Assembly (NCBI RefSeq): GCF_024868665.1 | Contig: NC_079892.1 | Span: 1,489,394 to 1,553,393 of the forward strand | DNA length: 64,000 bases | Reading direction: 5' to 3' | Source of the DNA: Triplophysa rosa | Lineage: Eukaryota; Chordata; Actinopteri; Cypriniformes; Nemacheilidae | Part shown: in pieces, positions 30,865 to 41,862 of the stretch | Position numbering within the stretch: position 1 is the stretch's first letter | Layout of the letters: each line of letters starts with the position of its first letter | Notes under the pieces: model-generated | Seen by the model: the letters and a program-made list of their open reading frames with translations, nothing else | What the model was told of the DNA's origin: nothing | Databases searched by the model: none | Translations under genes and position numbers: made by a program

Positions 30865-32100
30865 TTAATCTTCATCCTCGTCATCGATGATCGGTCTGGA
30901 CCTGAAACACAAAATCACCACCAGATCACTTCAAAACAAACCATAGACACATTAACAATCCTTCAACCAGAACATCACAAACCCTCCAGATGCAGATGGT
31001 GTCTGCACAGATACTCACTTCCTGGGTGCTTTGCTGACCCCGCTGCCTCCGGCCTCCTCATCATCCTCAGACGCTGGGTGAAGATTCTCTTTTTCTGGCT
31101 TCCTGCTGGGACCCCCAAAGAAGTCTCCAATGCCTTTCTGCCAGGTCGGGGTGGGGCGCGGGCACACAGGGTTTCCTCCAGCATACTTACTCTTGGCTTG
31201 ACAAACAAAGACGTCACCTCATGAAACGACACTTATAGTAACTTATGTGCATCGATATTGAGCTCATATTGACTTGTGTTTGTGCGCGCGCGCTCCCCCT
31301 TACCAGGCGTGCCCGGCTGCGCGCCGCTGCTCTGCGAGTTCGTGGATCCGGACGCGCCGAGCGACTTCCGGGGCGCTGAAGCGGCAACAGCTTCAACAAA
31401 AACACATGAAAAGCAAAAGTGTAAAAGACCAACAGCTAAAGAGTTGAATTCATCTGACGTCAGAAGCGCGTCGCTGGTTCACCGTGAATACACACATGAC
31501 GTGACGCGCTCAGCATGAAGTGGCGCCAATTTGTGCATCTTTAAGAAAGGAATAAACAAAACCTCTCCAATTGTATTTACGTAAACGACACAAAAACATT
31601 GACCCTGTAAAACACTCATTTTACAATGGATCGATTGGCTAACAGTTTATTTAAAGTTCATAAATCTTGCAAAACAATAATGTGGCCTGGTTGATGGACT
31701 GTTATAACCCCAAATCCGCTTATTTACGCATTATTCGTAAGTCCGTTAAATACGTTATTGCCAAATTATAATATGATATGACTGTAAGGTTTATTTCGTG
31801 AGTAAAAGTTCGTTTTAAAGCGCATCACAAATGGCGGGAGATGAAGTATCCAGTGATGTCAAGACTTGACACATCTACCAATCCCACATACCAAAACACA
31901 CGCTAAAGAGAAAATGTTTACAGCGATCTGTGTTTTTATAAAGTTTTAAAGACGGTGGATTTACGTTACGCGCATCCAGATTTACTGAGAAGACTTCCCG
32001 AAACCGCAGTAACAAACAATGCACGTTTCTCTCCATTTCTTTGATATTTCTTACCTTTCCTGTAGCTGCCGGGAACGCTGTCGGCTTTTGTTCTCACCAT
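30865..32100 (-). CDS. pclaf: pclaf, PCNA-associated factor (p15PAF/KIAA0101)
   Basis: A small disordered nuclear protein that binds the PCNA sliding clamp during DNA replication and repair. The four coding exons are 32100-32055, 31390-31304, 31196-31019 and 30901-30865 (stop TAA): 348 nt, 115 aa, close to the 111-aa human protein. It starts MVRTKADSVPGSYRK. The PIP box QKGIGDFF (residues 64-71) fits QxxIxxFF and follows the conserved YAGGNPVCARPTPTW. A KEN box (80-82) fits APC/C-Cdh1 degradation. Lys15 and Lys24 lie in contexts matching the human ubiquitinated sites. The C terminus is acidic (DDEDED). Intron 1 runs 32054-31391. The start codon lies 770 bp from that of irak4 on the opposite strand. 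Promoter E2F sites fit S-phase expression. Confidence 0.95.
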
Positions 32101-32870
32101 GGCTGCTGGAGTGTGTGCGTTTATAGCCCGATACGTCTGACAACACGCCGAAATAAAGTTCCCGCTTCCCGCCCGCTTTTTAAAAGAGATCCCAAGCTGG
32201 GTGACGTCACGCCAAGCAAACCAATGGGTGGACGGGATTCTAGGCCTCGTGACTGTGAGGCACGCCCATCCTTCTTTCCGCTGCTTTTTAAAGGACGGTC
32301 GGGAAAATTACCATGGTAACACTGGATTCAGCGAAATACCATGGCAGCTATAATATTGTGAAATAAAATGCGGTTAAGTTGGTACAAACATCACCAGCAT
32401 CTAAAAAGTGTATTTTAAAAAATAATACATTAATCATTTAATGCATCATATAGCACAAACAGATTTGAACTTTTGACTCTTAATAATACGTTGAAAATAT
32501 AACAAATGCTTGTATTTGTAGAAGAATATGGATTTTTTACTTTATGTCCCTCAACCCTGGAGCGCTCGTGAATGACAGACGTAACTGTTTACGTCTCACG
32601 TCTCATTAAAGTCTCTTGTTTATACGGTTATATAAACGTATATTATTTTTTTCTGTATAAAAGCGTGTTTCTGGAGCCCATAATGTTCAATCTCGGTCGA
32701 ACCTTCCTGTGTTGTAGTTTCATGAGGTTTCCGTTTAAAGCGGATGTTGTAAGAAAGGGGAAATGACAACGAATCAAGGAAGTTTCACAAGAAAAACACA
32801 AGAAAAAAGGGCCAAGAAAATCAATCGGCAGCAATCACACAACGCGTTATATTTCATTTAACGGGTCGGT
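32101..32870. promoter_or_regulatory. Divergent pclaf/irak4 promoter
   Basis: This 770-bp interval separates the two start codons. Near pclaf it has tandem E2F-type sites TTCCCGC (32159-32165) and TTCCCGCC (32166-32173), a palindromic CRE TGACGTCA (32202-32209) and CCAAT (32221-32225). A palindromic ATTACCATGGTAAC (32307-32320) resembles an RFX X-box. A second TGACGTCA (32876-32883) overlaps the first codons of irak4. The region right of 32340 is AT-rich, so the irak4 transcription start is not obvious. Confidence 0.65.
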
Positions 32871-35800
32871 ATGTGTGACGTCACGGCGGAGACGCCGGTC
32901 CGGACTCTCCGGTTCTCGACACTGAGGAAACTGTCCGATCTGCTGGACCCGCAGGGCACGTGGAGAACTGTGATGATGGACATCAACAAACCCACCGGAG
33001 AAGCCCGATACACACAGTTACACCTCAGGTACTCTCATTCGCTTCATGTCAAAATATACAGTATATTACAATTTGAAGTGTGACCTAGCAGGCAGTCTCA
33101 AGGTGCATGCATGAAATAATATATCCTAAATGATGAAAAGACTATAATATATTTCAGCTTTACCAGTAAACTGTTTGATGTTGGAAGGTTTTGCGTGTGA
33201 TTTCAGGAGGTTTGATGCTGTTGTGGTCCAGGGTAAAAGTCCCACTATAGAGATGCTGTCTGACTGGGGCACCACAAACTGCACTGTCGCAGATCTGATG
33301 GAGATTCTGATCAGACACAAGCTGTTCGCCGCCGTCAGCGTCCTCCTGCCAGATTATAAAATCAGTCAGATTGATAAACGTACTTCCAGAACATCACAAG
33401 CATTGCTTTGACACATGTGGAACAGATCTGACGCGTTTCTCCTTTCTGAAATCAGGCTCAACAGATGCCGCGTTGCAGTATAAAGCAGCGACTTCTGCGC
33501 CCGTGGCGTTCCTACAGGGCAGCGCCTGTCCCGAGGTGACCAAACCTGTAGAGGACATCACGAAAACCCCGAGGGAGCCAGACAGCTCCACCGGACCCGA
33601 GGACATCTCAAAGAGTCTCATCACATGGCGCAGCAGTGAAGGTCAGAAGATGACAGCATCCTGAACACAGTGTTTAGATACTCTGACGGAGTGACCGCAG
33701 TCAGGATCTGGTTTCTCCCGTGCAGGTTTCTACAGGTTCACTCACGGCGAGCTGACGGTCATCACGGGAAACTGGGACGAGCGTCCGGTGTCTGAGGGGG
33801 GGTGTCGACTGGGAGCCGGTGGTTTTGGTGTTGTGTTCCGAGGGCTCATGGGTAACACGCCTGTAGCCGTCAAAAAACTCAACCCTGTGAGTAGAACATA
33901 ACGCACCTAAAAGTGCTGATGCAATAAAGGATCATTTAGATGTTTTGATGAAAGAGGACAAAAACAGATCATTTATGTTCGATGAGACCAGGAAAGTGTG
34001 TTAGTGGGAATAGTTCATTCAAAAACAACCATTGTGTTCAATTGTCCTCATGTCATTCAGACCCCCTGATGGCTTTTTTTGTACTTGAGAACCAAACACA
34101 AGAGGTACGCATCAAGACATTTGTTTATGTTATATTTAAGCTTCATTTGATTTCATTTTAAATGATAATTAATTGTAATAATAATCATTCATTATACAAT
34201 TAAAGTTTAAGATTTAAGTGTGTTTTTCACCAAATTCGTTTGTATGCACTTAAAACACGGCAAAGAATAACAAAGAACACAATACCACTTTTATAAAAAA
34301 AGAAAAATACGTTTTGGGGCCAAAAACGAAGAAAGAAAGCCGTTGTGGGGCTGAGTGACATGAGGCGAAATAAATAATTCAATTTTGAATTTTGGAGTTC
34401 TTTATTATTCTAAGAAAGCAATTTCAGTGCATCATTTATGTGACTATTTAAGCTGTTTTATCTCTGTGTTGAGATGTTTGTTTGACGTTTTAGATGGATG
34501 ACAGCTCTCCTGAGGACCTGAGGAATCAGTTTAATCAAGAGATCCAAACACTCAAGAGGTAAAAATGATGTTTGACTCTGTTTACCTTCATTTGAAGACA
34601 TCACTGATGCTCATCGGATGTTCTGGTAGACTTGTTTTGACCGCTCTATTCTTCTCCTTTTTCAGCTTGAAACATGTGAATCTAGTGGAGATGGTGGGGT
34701 ATTCCAGCGACGGGCAGCATCTGTGTTTGGTTTATGCCTTCATGCCCAACGGATCTCTGCTGGATCGACTGGCATGTCTGGTAATAAATGAATCTGTAAA
34801 CTCTTTCAATTAAACACTCCGTGTTTTAAAGCTCTCTTCAACCTTGCCGGCAGGATGGGAGTCCTTCTCTCTCGTGGCAGATGAGGTGTTCCATCGCCAC
34901 GGGAACAGCCCGAGGTCTGGAGTACCTGCATTGCAATAATCACATCCATCGTGATGTAAAGAGGTCTGTGAAGTGCACCTCACACGGCTTGAAGAAATGA
35001 AAAAGCATTGTGGTAATACCAACACCGTTGCATCTGTCTGACAGTGGAAACATCTTGTTGGACCACCACTTCGTTCCCAAGATCTCGGACTTTGGTTTGA
35101 CGCGAGCGTCTGGCAAACGCTCGTGTTCGACGGTGATGACGGAGAGGATTGTGGGTACTACGGCTTACATGGCGCCGGAGGCTCTGAGGGGAGAGATCAC
35201 GCCCAAATCAGACATCTTCAGCTTTGGCGTGGTATGATCATGTGATATGACTCGATGTGGATTCAATATTTCATTATAGATGATTCATGTTCAGGACTAA
35301 ATAAATGAACTGTCAAATTGTAAATAGCAGCAGTGAGGTCTCTATTTTTACACAAGCTCAAATGATCAAATGATATGCAGTTTTGGCAATAACTTGTGTT
35401 TTATTTTGCAGGTGTTGCTGGAAATACTGTCTGGACTTCCTCCGGTCGATGAAAGCCGTGATCCCAAACTTCTGGTTTGTAGAGAAGATAAAGATTATGT
35501 CATTATTTATATTACTGTCATGTTATTCCAAACCCGCATGAGGAACACACGAGAACAAGTTTTAAAGAATCTTCATAATTCTTTTTTTTTTAAGTTTATA
35601 GTGAGCAGGATCTAGAATCAAAACATTTTAAATGAATTATTTTTGCTGCTAATCGCTGTTTTCTTTCATTCTGTTGAAAAGATTAACGTGAACATTGTGT
35701 GTTTTGTGTCATACGGGTTCAGAATGTTTTTGAGAGAACTGCACCTTTGAATTTTCCACATCTGTGTGTTTGTGTTTCAGATGGAGATGAAGGACGAGAT

Positions 35801-36071
35801 CGATGACGAGGAGGCGTCTCTGGAGGACTTTATAGATCAGAAGATGAAGGGCTGGAGGATGCAGGAGGCGGAGAAGATGTATGAAGTAGCATCTCAGTGT
35901 CTGTGTGAGAAGAAGAATAAAAGACCCCCCGTCACAGAGGTACGTCATATATTTGATCGTTTTGTGACCGTTTCGATATGCGGAATATGTCAATCATTTG
36001 TCCATTTCTCTCTGTAGGTTCTGTCTGCGCTGGAAGATGTTTGTGATGAACATTGCCAAAGCTCGCGATGA
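32871..36071 (+). CDS. irak4: irak4, interleukin-1 receptor-associated kinase 4
   Basis: Ser/Thr kinase that joins MyD88 in the Myddosome and activates IRAK1/2 downstream of Toll-like and IL-1 receptors. The 11 exons are 32871-33028, 33207-33379, 33456-33641, 33726-33886, 34494-34558, 34666-34780, 34854-34963, 35045-35231, 35412-35474, 35781-35939 and 36018-36071: 1,431 nt, 476 aa (human 460). Residues 1-110 are the death domain ([25 protein letters not shown]). A variable linker follows. The kinase has a glycine loop GAGGFGVV, Lys222, Tyr271 as the characteristic tyrosine gatekeeper, HRD with Asp320, DFG with Asp338, and APE. In the activation loop Thr352 and Thr355 match human Thr342 and Thr345, but the Ser346 position is Glu356. 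The donor of exon 9 (CTG|GTTTGT) is weak. It is convergent with twf1. Confidence 0.97.
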
Positions 36072-37225
36072 GAAGACACGCATGGTAAATTCAGATTTAT
36101 TGGACGTGCCTGATGAGATTTTACCACAATCAGTATTATAGAACACAGAACAATTTGTTCAATGTTTTAAATACATTTTTTAATTAAAAACAGTTGTACA
36201 GTGACTTGTGTAGACAGGATTGATCGCACACGGGCTACATATTAAAGGATCACAGTACAGATGTTATACAGTGGATTCAGTAGATGATGACCTGTGTTCC
36301 TTTTGACCTCTGACCCCAGCAGAAAAAAACACCTAAATCAATTCTGTCTTTAACAAAACGTCAGACGATTTATTAACACCTACATTTCTCTCTTTACATT
36401 CCAGATTATTCATCATCACAAGGGTTCCCTTTGTCTTGATCATGATGGAATTCTGCCCAGCGATGGGAAGCTTTTTTTAAAGATGCAGAAAAACAAGACG
36501 AGAGATCAAGACGGTTATCTTGTGTAACAGTTGCATAGAAAAATGAGCATCTCATGACATCCTCAACCAAACATGATCGTATCAAAAACATGGGAATTTA
36601 TTTCTGTTATAAAAAGTACAGTGTTAAAATTAAAAAAAAAACATTTGTGACCTAAAACAAGTCTGTGAGGTCAGATTCATCAGATGTTAAGACGTCCCTT
36701 AAGTTTATTAAAATAGAAAAATAAAACAATATAAGACACAACACAAGCGTGTGGAATGACAAACGTTCAGGAATGAGGCCGTTCGTGTTTCAGCAGTAAC
36801 TACGAGTCGATCACTTGATGTGAACTTGGCACAGTTTAAAGTCACGAAAGCTTTTTTTAGAAAGATGGATTTATCACCATCATCGCACACGAGATTTACT
36901 TTTCATTTGTGAAATATCTTAGCCAGATTGCTGTCAGATGTTTTACCGTTGTGATTTTAATACTCATTCTTGCTCTGATTAAATTTTTTTAATGAATTTT
37001 GACCTTCAGCAGAGTTTGATTTTGCAGACACACATGCAGTATTTCAGCACGCCGGTCCAAACACCAGCGATCGATCGGACCAACAGAAGTCCAAACGCCT
37101 GTCACATTGTGCATAGTTCATGAAGACGTCTGTGTCGCTCGCTGGAGGAGATTTGTGAAAATAAAAAGGTTGACAGCTTTGTGTGGCTTCTGTCATCCAT
37201 TGTTTGTTTGTTTGCAGATGTTGCT
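36072..37225. other. Convergent 3' UTR region of irak4 and twf1
   Basis: AT-rich sequence between the irak4 TGA and the twf1 TAA. It should hold both 3' UTRs. AATAAA on the minus strand within TTTTAATAAACTT (near 36706) is a candidate twf1 signal. For irak4 only an ATTAAA variant near 36241 was noticed. No other gene is seen. Confidence 0.5.
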
Positions 37226-40200
37226 TTAATCTTCGGCGTCTTCTCCCTCGCCCGGTCGTTTCGTGATCCTGCGTTCTCCCCTCCTGCCGGGTGGCCCGCG
37301 GGGTTTGGCGAATGCCTGCTTGTGCGCGTGCTGTTTGGGATGAACCTCGTCGTACAGAAAATCGGCCGTGAGCTCCTCACCGTTATCGATTTCAAGCTGC
37401 GGCGGAAAGAATACGAGTATTCACCAAATATTCACGTTGAGATAAAGGAATCAACTGATCAACCACGAATCACACACGAACTGTGTGAGACATCAAACGA
37501 ACAGACCTTCTTCTCCACCTCCATGTGGAGTTTGTTCTCCACCATCTCCAGCAGTGGATTCTTGCAGCTGGAGTACAGCATCCGCTCTCTGATCCCACAG
37601 CTGTAACCCGGCATGGAGTAAATAAACACTAGAAGAGTCCAGACAGACAAAACTTACACCGATTCAGAGTGAAACAAGAAATTCATGTTGAATTTACGCA
37701 TCAAGATTTGATTGGTTGGAGGGGAGGACTTTGATGACATCAGTCAAAAAGGAAAGTCGCTTGGTGTCCGTACCTATAGACTCCAGATAGTCGCCCTCGT
37801 GCGAGTGCTTGAAGCGGAAGAAGTGATAGCGCGCCGCGTCTTTGGGAACTCTCTTGGGTAAATCTTTCACTTCCGTGGCGTCCGTGATGGCCAGCATGAT
37901 CAACTCCTTCTCAAAATCGATGTTCTTAGGAAATAAAACAAAGGACGGAAATGATGAAATACAAGTGCAGTCATTTGTCTATAGTTGAGTGTTTTGTCCT
38001 TTAAGTCTCACCAGTTGAACGTAGTTGAGTTTCTTGTCTCTGAAGTTCTGCAGTGCTTTCACAGCCTCTCCATCCAGAGGGAACGCTACGCCCTGAAGAG
38101 TTTGCTTAGTAGTGTTCACGTGAATATCAGTATTAACCTGCAGACAGACAGCCTTTTCAATCATAAACAGGCGGTCTTTGATGTTCTATAGCTGTTCTCT
38201 CGCTCGTCCTGTACAAATGAAAGCTCTACTTCCTGTTTGCATCGTCTCCCTCTCTGATTGGTCAGATTTAAGGATGGAGCATGCTTGTCTTACATTGCAC
38301 GGCCTTATATGGTTGTGAATGAAAGACTAAAGTCGCATCACATGATCAGATTAAAGACTCCAAAAATACATCTGATATTAGCACCCTGCTTTAATAAACA
38401 GTGTAAGAGAAGTGTGGTTACTGCGTTAAAACCGCGGTAACTATGGTTTAACTAGTCTTTTTGGTTTGATTTGTTTTCAAAAGGGTGGTCTACTGTACAC
38501 GATCTTTAGCTTTATATAAGAACCTCAGAAGGCATTGTTTGTCCCGTGTGTGCGTCACCTCATTGAGCTTGATCTGTCGCAGCTCTTCCTCGGCTGCAGT
38601 GAGCGGCGCAGGTGCAGACTGAGACGTCACGTGTCTCTTATAGCCGCTGAGAGAAACCTCATCCTACCGCACAGTAAACAAACTCACCGTTTACACTCTT
38701 ATATCTGACACAAACCATGTTGTCACATGTTCACGTGATGTCCTTCAAATCGAACCTTAGAAGTGCCGAACATCTCATCCTTAATGTGTCCCAGACCGAA
38801 CTCTTTCTTCAGCGTGGCTCTGGTGGCCGCGTACAGCATCTTCTGCCGCACCTGTTCAAGAAATCAAACGGCAGATTTTAGGAGCGACGTGGACTGAAGC
38901 ACAAACACACTCACAGTCCGTCGACCGCATGACACAGCAGCTGTTAGCACATTAGCCATCTCTCCAGAGGACCAGCCAGAAATAAACCACAGATAAACAT
39001 GAAACGACTGAACTTACAACAGCATCTGAGGCCAATTTCAAATTCACTTGTATTTACAGCCACGGAAAAAGACCAAAGTTTGTTTTTCTGATTTTAAAAT
39101 TGTACTATTTATAGGTATTTATGTAAAATGCACAATATTTCTCCCAAATCAAAACGTTGTTTCTATCTGCATTTATTTTCAGAACATGAAAACCGGAGGA
39201 ACAGGTGAAAATAACAAACTAGATGCTCTGTATTTTTTCAGACTACAAACACTGCAAAGAAAACACGTGCAGATTCACTTTAAAAGCAACACAACAGTCA
39301 TATTTCTACATGTATTTAGGATAAATGTCTGTCAGATGACTTTATGTCGCTCCTGAGGTTTGGTTTTGGTGAAATTCAACAGACACTGGACTGAAATGAC
39401 CACAATACATCTAGAAATGCTGATGACGTGAACATTTGGAATGGTCTCTTGATTGTTTCCCCGGCTGTATATGAATAGAAATGGTTTATGGTTTGAAAGT
39501 GTGTACAGACATTGTGCTGATAAACATTCATATGAATCCAGACGTCAGCAATAATCCACCATCTCTACACTAACAGCACTGATCTCTGAGGATACAAGCC
39601 TGTGACTGACTCCAGACCTGTGTGTATCACCTCAACACACATCCACGACATGCCGTGACATGCATGGGATTGTAGGAATGTTCAGCTCGGACTACAGAGC
39701 AACTCAAGAGCCTTATGCAGCCAATAAGAGGAAGAAACACTCGAGTAACCTTCACTTTCAAGACACACAAAACACAGGCAAGAAAACTGAGAACAACAAT
39801 GAATAGTTAGTGAGGCTATGTGTGTGTGTGTGTGTGTCTTACAGGTGAGTGGTCAGGTGACCAGGCGATGAACAGCCACTCGTGTCCCAGGCTGTTGGTG
39901 GAGTCCAGACGGAACAGAATGAAACACGGCAGCTCTTTATCCAGCACAGGAAGCATAAGAGTGTCGTAGTCTTCCTCCCAGCTCCGACATGCTGGTTTGG
40001 TGAGTCCTAAAACCAGCTCCTCTGAACACACAAGAACACAATCACACACACTTCCTCTCTTGCTTCAGTTCACATGACTAGTGACAGTCGTACCGTTTTC
40101 AATGATGATCTTCAGAAGTCTGTGCGCACCGTTCCTGGCACCGCCGAAAACATCTTTCACCTCGTCGGCAGCTAGAAGATCCAAGAGAAACACACGTGAC

Positions 40201-40947
40201 ACATTTAACATCAGCCATCCTGTCTTTACACGGATTATTTGCACTATTTACAAGTAAGAGCCCTACACAGTGAAAAAGGGTAGTTGACAAAAAGCATATA
40301 GGGGAACTGTGTCTACAGTACATGTAGTGTATGAATATATAAAAGGAAGTTTGTATAATTAGATTCCGAGACATACAAACTGAGCATATAGCTGTAGAAG
40401 AATGAGTAAATGTTGTTCATAATGTTGTCAGGCGTCATATTCACCAGCACACACAGTATATAACACAGATTATATACACTACAGACTTATTCATACATGT
40501 CACAAATTTACATGCACTATGAATACACAACAAAGTATGACTACAATATTTCAAATAGTACATGATCAATTTGATATTTCATAAATGTATGGAGGATTGC
40601 ATTATTACGCATGAGTTTGCACGCTCTCACTTTAACAAGACGGGACGCATATGGATCGGCGCGCGCTGAAGGCGTTGCCCGCGCGCTCGTGAGAGTGAAA
40701 GAAGATCAGACACATGCACAAACATCACAGGAACAATGTGATTAAAGGCGTGATGTTTGTGTAAATGTGATATTAGGATGCGAGTCAAATCAGACGCGGT
40801 TTGTTCACATCTGTATGTGTTTTCTGAATGAATCTCTTGACTAATCGGGTTTGACGGCGCTTATAAATCCTGAGCGACGGGATCCGGAAACACATAAATG
40901 ATGGAAATAACTCTGTTCTTACCCTGAATACCCGTCTGATGAGACAT
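37226..40947 (-). CDS. twf1: twf1, twinfilin-1
   Basis: Twinfilin is a cytoplasmic actin regulator with two ADF/cofilin-homology domains. It binds actin monomers and barbed ends, and interacts with capping protein. The nine exons are 40947-40923, 40171-40094, 40021-39843, 38851-38756, 38663-38559, 38137-38012, 37924-37774, 37628-37507 and 37396-37226 (stop TAA): 1,053 nt, 350 aa, the same as human TWF1. It starts [13 protein letters not shown] 1 (about 2-140) includes [30 protein letters not shown] and [15 protein letters not shown] 2 (about 175-313) includes [46 protein letters not shown] and [11 protein letters not shown]. The tail keeps the capping-protein and lipid-binding segment [17 protein letters not shown]. 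The exon 4 donor (AAG|GTTCGA) is weak. The teleost paralogue (a or b) cannot be told from sequence here. Confidence 0.97.
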
Positions 40948-41862
40948 TATTGTCCTCCTGTCGCCTGACGATGTTTGAAGAAAACTCACAAACCCGGAAG
41001 ACGGAAGAGGAGCGGCGGTGACGTCACGCGCCTGTGACGCGTCAACAGTCGGCCCAGCCCCTCTCGCTGCGCATGCGCGGATACGAGGAGACGGTGAAGA
41101 ACGTTAGAATAAAAATATTGCTGTCAAAGAAATCTATATTTTGTTACGTTTATCATTATGTATTTTTTTTACAATTTCTATGTGCAGTTTCTCTATGAAT
41201 AAACGTTCTTATAAACATTCATTCTTAATATGAAAATGATTAAAAGAAAACTCATACAACATTTCTACATGTGTGAGAATAAATTATACGAGATTTGCCT
41301 ATTTCCAAAAGTTATTTAAAAAATATATATTATTATTGAATAGCATGACGTTAACACAGCCATGTTGTGGAAGCATATTTATATACCTCGGATGGTCTCT
41401 TTGTGTGTGATTTTGTACTGTTTTGATCCCATGGCACGTGTCCTGTCTGCTCTGGGCCTTTCAATGCACATCACATCCATGACACCGAGCTTTAGTTTCT
41501 GGAACTATGACACAAAATTTAAGGATGACAGGATTTCACATCCTATGGATATTTACCCTACATGCAGTCTACGCAGAAATGTGGTTATATATGAGCATCA
41601 GGTCCTATATAAATCCCGCAAATAAAAAAATGTATAAAAAAAGACAAATTAATCTGATCCGATCTTTGATTTGTAGCGACAGACAGACACGCACGCGCAC
41701 AGAAACCTCGCGTGTGAGAGCGAGAGAGAAAGAGGTGTTGCGTGATCCGGGTGTCTCCATGTTGTGGTCCGGTGCGTGAGCAGCTGTGAGGTGTGATGTC
41801 CGGAGGTTTATCGCTTCTGGTTGTGTTATCGGACGCGGATCGGATCAGACACTGATGCCGGG
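40948..41862. promoter_or_regulatory. Divergent twf1/tmem117 promoter
   Basis: About 915 bp lie between the start codons. Next to twf1 there are ETS-like CCGGAAGACGGAAG, a palindromic CRE TGACGTCA (41019-41026) and a perfect NRF1 palindrome TGCGCATGCGC (41068-41078). The middle (41100-41640) is AT-rich. 41650-41940 is CpG-rich and probably carries the tmem117 5' UTR. An upstream ATG at 41854 is out of frame with, and overlaps, the tmem117 start. Confidence 0.6.

Noticed and set aside
37181..37606. 141-codon plus-strand frame
   Set aside because: Antisense to twf1 exons 8 and 9.
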